This document shows positions 29,094-38,333 of a DNA stretch of 64,000 nt, in pieces. This stretch comes from Planctomycetota bacterium. Lineage in GTDB: Bacteria; Planctomycetota; UBA1135. The position numbers and the translations under genes are program-made. The DNA is taken from NCBI GenBank assembly GCA_021776925.1, contig JAJFFB010000010.1, forward strand, positions 1-64,000, written 5' to 3'. Under the pieces are notes generated by a model, which worked only from the letters and a program-made list of their open reading frames with translations, was not told the origin of the DNA and did not search any database. Every line of letters begins with the position of its first letter. Within the stretch, counting starts at the first letter, position 1.

Positions 29094-31249
29094 GGGTCGT
29101 CCCCAGGCGGGGGCTCGACCCAGGTGATTTCACGCCACGGCAGCTCGATGGACAAGTTGCCGCCACGCAGCTTCAGAGTCTGACGCTGGCGCAGGATCTT
29201 TTCCACTCGCAGGCGGTCGCGCAGCCGCGGCACGTAGACCACGTCGCCCTTCTTCAGCCCTTTGAGGAAGTCCTCCCAGCGCCGCCCGAGCTCGCTGGCC
29301 TCGATCTGCTGTTGCAGATCGGCGAGAAAGGCGCGCAGACGGTCCTGTTCCGCCCGCGCCAGGCCCGCAGCCAGGCTGGCGGCGTGCTCGTGGATGCGGC
29401 CGAGGAGGCCGCGGCGCAGCTGCAGGAAGGCCTCCTCGGCTTCGTTCTCGCGCAGCGTGGCGCGGTGGCGCGACAACTCCTCGTCCTCCTCGACCCGTCG
29501 GCGGCTCTGCCGCGCCTGTTGTTCGTGGGCCTCGGCGCGCTCGCGCAGCACCTCGGCGTCGCGGCGCACCCGGCCGACGTGCACCAGCAGGTCCTCGGCG
29601 CCGTCGCCGCGCCGCGCCAGCGCACGCGCGCGGTCGAGCAGCCCGTCGGGCAGCGGGAAGTGCTCGGCGACCTCGATCGCGTGGGATGCGCCGGGCACCC
29701 CCACCATCAGGCGGAAGCTGGGTGCAAGGGTGGCGGGATCGAATTCCATCGACGCGTTCTCGGCGCGGCCGACGTCGAGCGAGAACAGCTTCAACTGGCC
29801 GAGGTGGGTATTGGCGATGGTCAGCGCGCCCCGCGCGAGGAGGTGTTCGAGCACCGCCTGGCCGATCGCCGCGCCCTCTTCCGGGTCGGTGCCGGTGCCG
29901 AGTTCATCGAGCAGCACCAGGGTGCCGGGCTGCACCGCCGCCAGGATCTGGACGATGCGCTGCAGGTGGCCGCTGAAGGTGGACAGGCTGCTTTCCAGCG
30001 ACTGCTGGTCGCCGATGTCGGCCATCAGACCGCTCAATAGCGGCAGCTGCGATCCCTCGCCGGCGCTCACCGGCAGACCGCAACAGGCCAGCGCGGCGAG
30101 CAGCCCGACGGTTTTCAGGACCACGGTCTTGCCGCCGGTGTTGGGCCCGGTGACCACCAGCAGGTCGTAGTCCTCGCCCAGCGCCAGGCTCAGGCTTTCG
30201 GTCGCCGCAGCGCCGAGCTGACGCAGCAGCAGCGGGTGGCGTGCCGCGCGCAGCTTGAGGCGGCCGTGCAGCAGTTCCGGGTAGACCGCGTCGGTCTCGG
30301 CGGCCCAGCGGGCGCAGGCGAAGGCCAGATCGGCGTGGGCCAGCAGCCGCTCGCCGAGAATCAGGTCGTGGCGCTGGTCGAGCACCGCGCGGGTCAGTGC
30401 GGTCAGCACCTCTTCCTCGAGGCGCCGCTCGAGGGCGCGCGCCTCGCTGATCTGGTTGGAGAGCTCGAGGATTTCGCCGGGTTCGATGAACAGCGTGTCG
30501 CCGCTGTGCGAACGATCGTGCACCACGCCGCGCGCGCGGCCGGCCTCGGTGGCCTTGACCGCGAGCAGCAGGCGGTCGCCACGCTGTACCGGCAGGCGCT
30601 GGCGCAGGGCCCCGCGACGGTGCAGCTGCACCGCAAGTTCCTCGATGCGGCGTGCGCGGCGCTCGCTGACCCGGCGCACGGTCTTGCGCACCCCGCCGAG
30701 CTGCGCATGCGCCTGGTCGAGGATCTCCCCGCGGCGACCGAGGCTGGCGCGCAGCTGCTCGCGTAGCGCGCGGCAGTCGGGTGCGGCCAGCAGCGCGCGC
30801 GCCAGTTCTGGCCACTGCGGATGCGCCGCCGCCCATCCGGCCAGCAGGCGCACCAGGTCGAGGTGGTCGGCCAGCGCCAGCAGTTCCTCGCCCTCGAGCA
30901 GGCGCTTGGCGGCCCAGGCGGCGAGATCCTCGACGTCGGCGCTGCCGGCGAAGCCGGGCATTTCTTCGGCGCGCAGCGCATTGAGAGCCTCCTGGCCGCG
31001 GCGGCGGCGCTGCTCGCGCGCTTCCGGGTCCATGTGCGGCGTGGCCTCCAGCAGGCGGCGGCGGCCGCGCGGGGTCGAAGCCTTGTGCGCCATCCATCCC
31101 AGGACCTCGAGCAGGTCCAGCGCCTCGAGCGCGTCCGCCGGGAAACTGGGCGGCAGATCGCTGTCAGCGCTGGCGTCGGCCTTCGACGGCGGATCGCCCG
31201 GCGGTTCCGCCGTGGGTTCGGGCGGCGGCGCGGAAGAGGAACGGGACAT
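29090..31249 (-). CDS. mutS2: MutS2 family ATPase lacking a C-terminal Smr domain
   Basis: LLVVTGPNTGGKTVVLKTVGLLAALA...STFSGHLQRIVQIL...VLLDELGTGTDPEEGAAIGQAVLEHL; ends after the KOW-like segment. Confidence 0.93.
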   Translation of the reverse strand: MSRSSSAPPPEPTAEPPGDPPSKADASADSDLPPSFPADALEALDLLEVLGWMAHKASTPRGRRRLLEATPHMDPEAREQRRRRGQEALNALRAEEMPGFAGSADVEDLAAWAAKRLLEGEELLALADHLDLVRLLAGWAAAHPQWPELARALLAAPDCRALREQLRASLGRRGEILDQAHAQLGGVRKTVRRVSERRARRIEELAVQLHRRGALRQRLPVQRGDRLLLAVKATEAGRARGVVHDRSHSGDTLFIEPGEILELSNQISEARALERRLEEEVLTALTRAVLDQRHDLILGERLLAHADLAFACARWAAETDAVYPELLHGRLKLRAARHPLLLRQLGAAATESLSLALGEDYDLLVVTGPNTGGKTVVLKTVGLLAALACCGLPVSAGEGSQLPLLSGLMADIGDQQSLESSLSTFSGHLQRIVQILAAVQPGTLVLLDELGTGTDPEEGAAIGQAVLEHLLARGALTIANTHLGQLKLFSLDVGRAENASMEFDPATLAPSFRLMVGVPGASHAIEVAEHFPLPDGLLDRARALARRGDGAEDLLVHVGRVRRDAEVLRERAEAHEQQARQSRRRVEEDEELSRHRATLRENEAEEAFLQLRRGLLGRIHEHAASLAAGLARAEQDRLRAFLADLQQQIEASELGRRWEDFLKGLKKGDVVYVPRLRDRLRVEKILRQRQTLKLRGGNLSIELPWREITWVEPPPGDDP

Positions 31250-31299
31250 GAGGACGCGACTGGGAATCCGACGCTGCGGCAGCCTAGAATCTCCTCTCC

Positions 31300-32715
31300 A
31301 TGGACGCATCCCTGAAAAGCAGGATCCGCCCCTCCGAGGTGCTGGACGACATCATCCAGGGCATCGGCGGAACCCCGCTGGTGCGCCTGCCGCGCGCTTT
31401 CGACCCGACGGTGGATTGCGCGGTCCTGCTCAAGATCGAGGCGCTGAATCCGACCGGGTGCGTCAAGTCGCGCATCGCCGCCCTGATGGTCGAACGCGCC
31501 GAGGCCAGCGGTGAATTGCGCCCCGGCAGCACCATCATCGAATGCACCTCGGGCAACACCGGCGTCGGCCTGTGCCTGGTCGCAGCGGTCAAGGGCTACC
31601 GCGCGATCATGGTCATGCCCGACAAGATGAGCCAGGAAAAGGTCGACATGCTCAAGGCGTATGGCGCCGAGGTGGTGCTGACGCCGTCCGACCTCGGCCC
31701 CGAGCATCCGCAGCACTATTTGAATGTGGCCGAGCGCCTGACCGCGTCGACGCCGGGCGCCTGGCACTCGAACCAGTTCTGCAATCCGGCCAATCCCGAC
31801 GCCCACTTCCACACCACCGGCCCCGAGATCTGGCAGGCCTGCGACGGCCGCGTCGATCTCTTTGTCGGCGGGTGCGGAACCGGCGGCACGGTGCACGGCA
31901 CGGCGCGTTTCCTCAAACAGCAGGATCCCGCGGTTCGGATTCTTGCGGTCGACCCGCCTGGATCGGTCTACGCCCACTATTGGGCCACCGGCGAGCTGCC
32001 GCCGACCGGCAGCTACGCGGTCGAGGGGGTTGGCGACGACATGATTCCGGATACCTGGAACCGTGAGCTGATCGACGCCTACGAAGTGGTCGAGGACCGC
32101 GACTCCTTCGCCATGACGCGGCGCCTGGCCGCCGAGGCCGGCCTCTTCGTCGGCGGTTCTTCGGGTATGGCGCTGTGCGCCGCTCTGCGCCACGCGCGCC
32201 AGCTGCCGGAGAGCGCTCGCGTGGTGGTGCTGCTGCCCGACTCGGGCAACCGTTACCTGTCCAAGGTCTACTCTGACGACTGGCTCGCCGATGGCGGCTT
32301 CACCGACGGCAGCCCGCGCGCCACTGCCACCATCGCCGCTCTGGCGCGCACCCGCGCGCGCGCCGTGGTCGGCGTCGACGAGGATCTTGCGATCGCGCAC
32401 AAGCACCGCAGCGAACGCAACGTGCATCCGCTGCCGGTGGTCGTCGGCGACTGTTTCGATCCCGCGGCCGAGGTCGTTGGCATCCTCGACGAGGAGCGCC
32501 TGCGCCGGCATCTGGTCGAAGGCACCGATCTTGCTGGTATGCGCGTCGGCAAGTGCATGGCGCCACCGCCGCCGGTGCTGGGTCCGGAACAGCCGTGGCA
32601 GGACCTCAGCGACGCGCTCGACGAGTATCCTGCGGTGCTGCTGCGTGACGCCACCGGCCTGGTCGGCTTCACCCGCGCCGACCTGCTGCGCAGCCTCCCC
32701 CGCCTGCGCCCCTGA
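31300..32715 (+). CDS. Cystathionine beta-synthase-like PLP enzyme with C-terminal CBS domains
   Basis: IGGTPLVRLPRAF...EALNPTGCVKSRIAALMVERAE...IIECTSGNTGVGL...GGCGTGGTVHG. Confidence 0.92.
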   Translation: MDASLKSRIRPSEVLDDIIQGIGGTPLVRLPRAFDPTVDCAVLLKIEALNPTGCVKSRIAALMVERAEASGELRPGSTIIECTSGNTGVGLCLVAAVKGYRAIMVMPDKMSQEKVDMLKAYGAEVVLTPSDLGPEHPQHYLNVAERLTASTPGAWHSNQFCNPANPDAHFHTTGPEIWQACDGRVDLFVGGCGTGGTVHGTARFLKQQDPAVRILAVDPPGSVYAHYWATGELPPTGSYAVEGVGDDMIPDTWNRELIDAYEVVEDRDSFAMTRRLAAEAGLFVGGSSGMALCAALRHARQLPESARVVVLLPDSGNRYLSKVYSDDWLADGGFTDGSPRATATIAALARTRARAVVGVDEDLAIAHKHRSERNVHPLPVVVGDCFDPAAEVVGILDEERLRRHLVEGTDLAGMRVGKCMAPPPPVLGPEQPWQDLSDALDEYPAVLLRDATGLVGFTRADLLRSLPRLRP

Positions 32716-32774
32716 ACGCCGCGGATCTGATCGAGCGACGACCGCCCCCCAAGGCCTGAACCCCTGAAGACAAA

Positions 32775-33929
32775 ATGAAGCATCCCCATGGACCCGGTAC
32801 GCGCGCGGTGCACGCCGGCTGGCAGCCCGAGGAAAAGACCGGCGCGGTCATGCCGCCGATCTACATGACCAGCACCTACGTGCAGGACGCGCCCGGACAA
32901 CCACGCGAGGGCTTCGAGTACAGCCGCACGCAGAACATCACCCGCTTCGCGCTGCAGGACGCGCTGGCCGACTTGGAAGGTGGCGCCTGCGCCTTCACCA
33001 TGACCTCGGGCATGGCCGCGATCCACACCCTGCTGCTGACCCTGAAGCCGGGCGACCGGGTGGTCGCGGGTTGCGATCTTTATGGCGGAACGCATCGGCT
33101 TTTCACCCGCATCGAGGCGCGTTTTGGGCTGCAATTCGATTTCATCGACACCGCCGATGAAGCGGCGTTGGCAGCACTTCCGGCCGACACCCGTCTGCTC
33201 TATCTGGAAACGCCGAGCAATCCGCTGCTGTCGATCACGCCGTTGGAACAGGCGATTGCAGCCGCCGCGCGGGTCGGGGCCGAGGTCGCGGTCGACAACA
33301 CCTTCGCCACGCCGATGCTGCAGCAGCCGCTGCGCCTCGGGGCCGATTACGTGATCCACTCGACCACCAAATACGTCTCCGGCCACAGCGACGTCGTTGG
33401 CGGTGCGCTGGTCGCGCGCGACGAAGCACGCAAGGAGGACCTGTGGTTCCACCAGAACTCGGCCGGCACGGTCAACTCCCCCTTCGACGCCTTCCTCACC
33501 CTGCGCGGCCTGCGCACGCTGCATCTGCGCATGCAGCGTCATTGCGAGAACGCGCGTCTGCTCGCCGATTTCCTCACCGCGCACGACAAGGTCGAACGGG
33601 TGATCTTCCCCGGCCTGCCCAGCCACCCCGGTCACGCCATCGCGCGCGAGCAGATGAGCGACTTCGGCGGCATGGTGTGTTTCGAGTTGCCCGGCGGCGT
33701 CCCACAAGCCACCGCGTTGGTGCAGGCGACCGAGCTCTTCGCCCTGGCCGAATCGCTCGGCGGCGTCGAATCGCTGATCGAACTGCCGGTGCCGATGACC
33801 CACGCCTCGGTGCCGGCCGAACACCGCCGCGCCATCGGCATCAACGACGGCCTGGTACGCCTGTCGGTCGGCGTCGAAGACGGCGAAGACCTGCGCCGCG
33901 ACCTCGAGTCCGCCCTGGCGTCGGTCTGA
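32775..33929 (+). CDS. Cystathionine gamma-lyase/gamma-synthase family PLP enzyme
   Basis: TRAVHAGWQPEEKTGAVMPPIYMTSTYVQ...YSRTQN...IHSTTKYVSGHSDVVGGALV. Confidence 0.93.
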   Translation: MKHPHGPGTRAVHAGWQPEEKTGAVMPPIYMTSTYVQDAPGQPREGFEYSRTQNITRFALQDALADLEGGACAFTMTSGMAAIHTLLLTLKPGDRVVAGCDLYGGTHRLFTRIEARFGLQFDFIDTADEAALAALPADTRLLYLETPSNPLLSITPLEQAIAAAARVGAEVAVDNTFATPMLQQPLRLGADYVIHSTTKYVSGHSDVVGGALVARDEARKEDLWFHQNSAGTVNSPFDAFLTLRGLRTLHLRMQRHCENARLLADFLTAHDKVERVIFPGLPSHPGHAIAREQMSDFGGMVCFELPGGVPQATALVQATELFALAESLGGVESLIELPVPMTHASVPAEHRRAIGINDGLVRLSVGVEDGEDLRRDLESALASV

Positions 33930-33996
33930 TCCAATCGGAAATGGTTTTAGTCTGATCCGACGCGCGGGCCTTCTTGCCTGAATCAAAATCGCCGGC

Positions 33997-34458
33997 TCAG
34001 TCTGGCGTCGGGTGGCGCGCCCAGCGTCGATCCAGTTGATCGAGAAGGAAATGTTGGCCCACCAATAGTACGGAGGCCAAGGCCCACCATCCGAGCGCCT
34101 CCATGAGGGCCTTCATGCAATGGTAGCCGGCGCCCAAGGCCCAGAAATTGAGGTCCCAGAACCGAACCAGGCCCAGCAGCGCACCCACCGTGCACCAACT
34201 CCAGGCGATCACTGGGACCGAAATCGGAACCAGCAACAACAGCGTCCACGGCCTCAGGCGAGCGAAGCGCCGCCCATAGCAAAACAGCCCCATGCTGACC
34301 AGCCCGCCAGCCAGGCAACCCTGAACGATTTCGAATCCGTCCAGGATCCCTGCCAGCGGCGAGCAGGCAATGAGGCCCCCAGCCCACAAAACCCCGAGCA
34401 CAGCGGCAACCGCATCGATCATCCTGGATCTGAGGCGACCTTCCGGGCTCCTATTCAC
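33997..34458 (-). CDS. Hypothetical multi-TM membrane protein
   Basis: Several hydrophobic segments (VLGVLWAGGLIACSPLAGIL, LLLLVPISVPVIAWSWCTVGALLGL, LGWWALASVLLVGQHFLL). Confidence 0.5.
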   Translation of the reverse strand: MNRSPEGRLRSRMIDAVAAVLGVLWAGGLIACSPLAGILDGFEIVQGCLAGGLVSMGLFCYGRRFARLRPWTLLLLVPISVPVIAWSWCTVGALLGLVRFWDLNFWALGAGYHCMKALMEALGWWALASVLLVGQHFLLDQLDRRWARHPTPD

Positions 34459-34555
34459 GGCGACCAGGGTACTCCCGGTGCAAGCGAGTCATTTCCAGAG
34501 CGGAGTGGTTCCAATCTCGTGCAGCTAGGCTCACCTCAACAGAAACGATTTTTAA

Positions 34556-34584
34556 TTGCAGGAAAAACCACTGTATTGTATTAT
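34556..34584 (+). promoter_or_regulatory. Near-consensus promoter TTGCAG-N17-TATTAT upstream of the AbiE-like pair
   Basis: AT-rich stretch in a GC-rich genome; -10 box ends 10 nt before ATG 34595. Confidence 0.7.
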
Positions 34585-34594
34585 TTCAAGCATT

Positions 34595-35194
34595 ATGAAA
34601 ACCCTACAGGACCTCCGGCTCCTGAGCGGGCTCAGCCTGGCTCAGGGTGGGGTTTTTAGCACCGCAGACCTGAGAACCGCCCTCGCCGACCCGCATCCAG
34701 CTGCCTTTGGCCGCAGGGTACGCTACCTCATCGAGCAGGAGGTGTTGTTCCGCTTTACCCGCGGCTTTTACGTTTTGGCGGATTTCGAACTGCCGGTCCT
34801 TAGCCAGCGCATCGCCCGCGACGCGGTGATCAGCCTGGAGTCGGTCCTGGCCGCGGACCTGGTCATCGGCACCGACCCCAAACGGCGCCTGGTGGCGACC
34901 CGAAGTGGGCGGCCCGGCCTCTATTCCGGCTTGGGTTACGAGATCGAACATCTCAGCCTTGCCCCGCACTTGTCCTTCGGCTTCAGGATTGTGGACGGCA
35001 TCCGCTACGCGGAGCGGGAAAAAGCCGTACTCGACGTTCTCTATTTCCACTTACGTGGAAGGCGCGCGGCCTTCGACCTCTATTCCGACCTCAATCTGCA
35101 CAAACTGGATTTGGACCGCGCCCACGCTTTCCTGCAACGTTACCGCAACCCCAAGTTCGTCACCTTTGCCGAGCGAGTCCTCGGCCTGTCATGA
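34595..35194 (+). CDS. AbiEi-like type IV antitoxin / transcriptional regulator
   Basis: N-terminal winged-helix-like GGVFSTADLRTAL...RRVRYLIEQEVLFRFTRGFYVLADFE; overlaps downstream nucleotidyltransferase by 4 bp. Confidence 0.8.
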   Translation: MKTLQDLRLLSGLSLAQGGVFSTADLRTALADPHPAAFGRRVRYLIEQEVLFRFTRGFYVLADFELPVLSQRIARDAVISLESVLAADLVIGTDPKRRLVATRSGRPGLYSGLGYEIEHLSLAPHLSFGFRIVDGIRYAEREKAVLDVLYFHLRGRRAAFDLYSDLNLHKLDLDRAHAFLQRYRNPKFVTFAERVLGLS

Positions 35195-35943
35195 CCGATC
35201 CGATTCCAAGGCCCGCCACGACCGAAGCCGTTTTCCTCTGGATCATGCACCGCTTCGCCGAGGTCTTTAGCGACCACGCAATCCTCAAGGGCGGCATGGC
35301 GATGCGCCTGATGGACAGTCCGCGATCGACCACGGACATCGATTATGTTTTTGTCCCATACGCCTCCAAAAAGGACATCCAAAACAAGATCGGACAAGTC
35401 CTCGCCGAGATCGAAGGCGCCGACGTACGCCTGGAACTGCACTCCAAGAAGCTGCGCGCCGAGATCACGATCGATCAGGCGGCGATTCAATTGGAAGCCA
35501 ATGTGGCCCAGGTGTGTAACGGGATACCCATGTCGACCGGTGGCTTTGCCCGCAGTCTCGGCCAGCCACCCCGAATCGTACGCATCATGAGTCTGGACTG
35601 GGCCCTTGCCCACAAACTCGCGGCCTGGAACGAACGGCGCCTGCTGCGTGACCTCTACGATTGCTACTTCTATTCCGCTCGCCTTGGTGAAACGCCGGCC
35701 GACGAAGTGCTCGATTCCCGCCTGGCCCGAGTGGAGTCCAGGATTCCTCGACTCGCGCGACTCAAATGCATGAGCCGGACCGAACTCGCAACCGAACTTC
35801 GTGCCGAGGCCAGCGCGCTCACTCAAGAACGTTTGCACACCGAATTGGGCGCTTTGCTTCCTGCGGAGGAGCTTGCCGGCTTGGCGGCGCGGATCAAGGC
35901 TGCGGTAGTCAGGATCGCAGAGAGACTGGAATCAGGTCTTTGA
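35191..35943 (+). CDS. AbiEii/AbiGii-family nucleotidyltransferase toxin
   Basis: ILKGGMAMRLMDSPRSTTDIDYVF and LAHKLAAWNERRLLRDLYDCYF motifs. Confidence 0.87.
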   Translation: MTDPIPRPATTEAVFLWIMHRFAEVFSDHAILKGGMAMRLMDSPRSTTDIDYVFVPYASKKDIQNKIGQVLAEIEGADVRLELHSKKLRAEITIDQAAIQLEANVAQVCNGIPMSTGGFARSLGQPPRIVRIMSLDWALAHKLAAWNERRLLRDLYDCYFYSARLGETPADEVLDSRLARVESRIPRLARLKCMSRTELATELRAEASALTQERLHTELGALLPAEELAGLAARIKAAVVRIAERLESGL

Positions 35944-36057
35944 CGCCAGAATATGCGGAGTTGGTCGCGCAGGGGCGGAATGACTTTGTCCACATCTGTT
36001 AGCAACCGCTCAGCCTTGCCAGGCTGGCAACGCGGAAGCCAGAGGAATCGGTTGGAT

Positions 36058-37014
36058 TCAGTGCCAGAGGAGATCTTGGTATCGTTCGGCGGTCTGGGCT
36101 TGTTCAGCATTGCCGCTGTGGACCAGGATTTTTACCTGACCGGTGACCGCTTCGCCACGTTTCAGGCGGAAGGGTATGCCGCTGAGTTCATCCGGGCGAC
36201 GGGGGCCGAAGGTGCCGTACTCACGGGTCAGCCATTTGCGCGCCTTGCCGTCATCCGGTGTGAAAACCGTCAAGCCTTCGGTAAGGCCTTGGACGGTGTT
36301 CGAATAATCGACCCACAACGCATGCTTTTCGTTGGTGGCCTCCTGACCCCGCCGACCCTGGTCATCAACGATGGTCCCGCCTTGCTCACCGCTGAACGAC
36401 GGATCCATGCGTAGATAGGGCCAGGCGTAGTGCACCCAGTCGCTATGGAATTTCACTTCTCCGTATTCAGCGCGTAGCTCCCAGGCCAAGTTCAGCATGT
36501 ACTCGGAATTCCCGAGATCCAGGAGTTCGAACGTCCAGCTCTGCGCGAGCACCGGGTTGCCGCCGGCGATCCAGGTCAGTTCGGCCCTGGCGGTGCCGAC
36601 ACCCTTGCCGCTGGAGATCGAGGAGAAACTGTCGTGGCGAATGAAACTGTGGTGCCCTAGTTGCGGCTGTTCCGCGTCGTGCAGGTTTTTCCATTGGTGA
36701 TAGAAATCGGTGATCGGCCCATCTTCCAATTGCACCCTGTCCACGATCCACAACGAACGGTGATGAGGAAAGGGCTGTGGATGCTGGACCAGCAAGGACT
36801 TTCCGGATGGGCTGCGCAGCGGCCAGATGTGGGGAATGGCCAGCCGTTGATTGAACTGATAAACGCAGGCCTCGCGCCCACCGATCGAAAAGCTCAAGGT
36901 GGCGGCCTGAGGATCCTCGATAACGCTGACCTCGCTGCGATCGAGGGCGCCTGGTGCGGCGCAGCCGACCACTCCGAACAAGACCAGAGTGCCCAGGAAG
37001 GGGCTTCGGATCAC
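36058..37014 (-). CDS. PmoA/DUF6807-like exported lipoprotein
   Basis: GTG start at 37014 overlapping upstream stop (GTGA); lipobox-like LVLFGVVGC; HHRSLWIVDRVQ...DFYHQWKNLHD. Confidence 0.75.
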   Translation of the reverse strand: MIRSPFLGTLVLFGVVGCAAPGALDRSEVSVIEDPQAATLSFSIGGREACVYQFNQRLAIPHIWPLRSPSGKSLLVQHPQPFPHHRSLWIVDRVQLEDGPITDFYHQWKNLHDAEQPQLGHHSFIRHDSFSSISSGKGVGTARAELTWIAGGNPVLAQSWTFELLDLGNSEYMLNLAWELRAEYGEVKFHSDWVHYAWPYLRMDPSFSGEQGGTIVDDQGRRGQEATNEKHALWVDYSNTVQGLTEGLTVFTPDDGKARKWLTREYGTFGPRRPDELSGIPFRLKRGEAVTGQVKILVHSGNAEQAQTAERYQDLLWH

Positions 37015-38333
37015 AGTTCCCACGGTGAACGGCGCTGGAAATCCAACAGAGCGTTGGCTTCGTGATCCCCGGGGAAGGTCTCGGTCACCGGATCCCACTT
37101 GAGCTTGCGCTCCAGTTTCATGGCGATATGGGTGATCACACAGAGGCTGTTCGAGCGATGGCCGACTTCCACCGGACAGATAGGCTCCTTGCGGCTGCGC
37201 ACACATTCAAGGAAGTTGCGGTAATGATCGTTGCTGACGTAGAGCTGTGTCTCGTCGGCGCCGATCTGTTCCCGCAGAATGGAAGCAGGACCTGCCTCAA
37301 TTCCTCCGCGACGAACGAACAACCAGCCTTCACTGCCCAGGAAAGTCACTCCGGCTTGGGGGTCGGTGCGCTGAATCAACTGCACACCATCGGCCCAGCG
37401 CCCCTGAGCTTGGAAGCTGGTATGCACGTCGAACAAACCTCTTTGCGGGAAGTCCGCCTTGGCCTGGATTTCGGTAAGGCCCGAATCCCGGTCGCTGCCG
37501 TGCGCCCATTGAGCGATGTCGTTCATGTGCGAACCCCAGCCGGTGATCATGCCTCGTGTGTAGCCCTCGCGCTGCAGCCAACCCGGCCGCCCATAACCCT
37601 GGCGCGGATGAACCCCCTGTTCGGCGTAGGCACGCACCGCGGTCGGGCCCATCCAAAGATCGTGGTCGAAGTCATCGGGTTTGGCGGCTGCGGTGGTGTC
37701 GGCACGGCCGTGGTCTGGCGGCAACCACACCTCGATTCTCTTCAATTTGCCCAAGCGTCCATTGCGCACCAACTCGACCGCCTGGCGGAATCGGGCGTCC
37801 GAACGCTGCTGCGATCCGGTCTGCAGGATGACTCCGTTGGCACGTACCGCCTGCACCAGTTTCTGGCCTTCGGCGATGGTCAGGGTGATGGGCTTTTGGA
37901 TGTAGATGTCCTTTTTCGCCTTGGCAGCGGCCACCCCATTTCCGGCGTGCCAGAAATCGGGGGTCGAAATGGTGACCGCATCGATGTCCTCACGGGCCAG
38001 CAAACGGCGGAAATCGGAGTAGGCGTCGACCTCGATCGCAGGTCCGCCTGGGAGCTTGTCGGCATAGCGCTTTTCCACGTCGGCTTTGGCGAAAGCGGCA
38101 CGCTGACCATCGGGGTCGCATACCGCGACGATGCGGGCGTTCAGGTCTTGCGCCAGGCCGCGGGACAAGAGGCTGCGCATATCCCCCAGGCCCATGCGGC
38201 CGACACCGATGCAGCCGATGCGCACCGCGTTGTTGGGGCTGGCGAAGGAAGGCAACCGGCCGGGCCAGCTCAGTGGAGCAATCGCCGCAGCCCCGTACTT
38301 CAAAGCGGTTCGTCGGGAAATGGAGTGGTTCAT
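37011..38333 (-). CDS. Gfo/Idh/MocA family oxidoreductase with Tat-like signal
   Basis: MNHSISRRTALKYGAAAIAPL...VRIGCIGVGRMGLGDMRSLL...DAVTISTPDFWHAGNGVAAAKAKKDIYIQKPITLT. Confidence 0.92.
   Translation of the reverse strand: MNHSISRRTALKYGAAAIAPLSWPGRLPSFASPNNAVRIGCIGVGRMGLGDMRSLLSRGLAQDLNARIVAVCDPDGQRAAFAKADVEKRYADKLPGGPAIEVDAYSDFRRLLAREDIDAVTISTPDFWHAGNGVAAAKAKKDIYIQKPITLTIAEGQKLVQAVRANGVILQTGSQQRSDARFRQAVELVRNGRLGKLKRIEVWLPPDHGRADTTAAAKPDDFDHDLWMGPTAVRAYAEQGVHPRQGYGRPGWLQREGYTRGMITGWGSHMNDIAQWAHGSDRDSGLTEIQAKADFPQRGLFDVHTSFQAQGRWADGVQLIQRTDPQAGVTFLGSEGWLFVRRGGIEAGPASILREQIGADETQLYVSNDHYRNFLECVRSRKEPICPVEVGHRSNSLCVITHIAMKLERKLKWDPVTETFPGDHEANALLDFQRRSPWEL

Noticed and set aside
30403-32511. 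702-aa minus-strand ORF spanning mutS2 and CBS genes
   Set aside because: Frame-shadow of mutS2 and antisense of CBS
32268-33986. 572-aa minus-strand ORF
   Set aside because: Antisense to the CBS-like and cystathionine gamma-lyase genes
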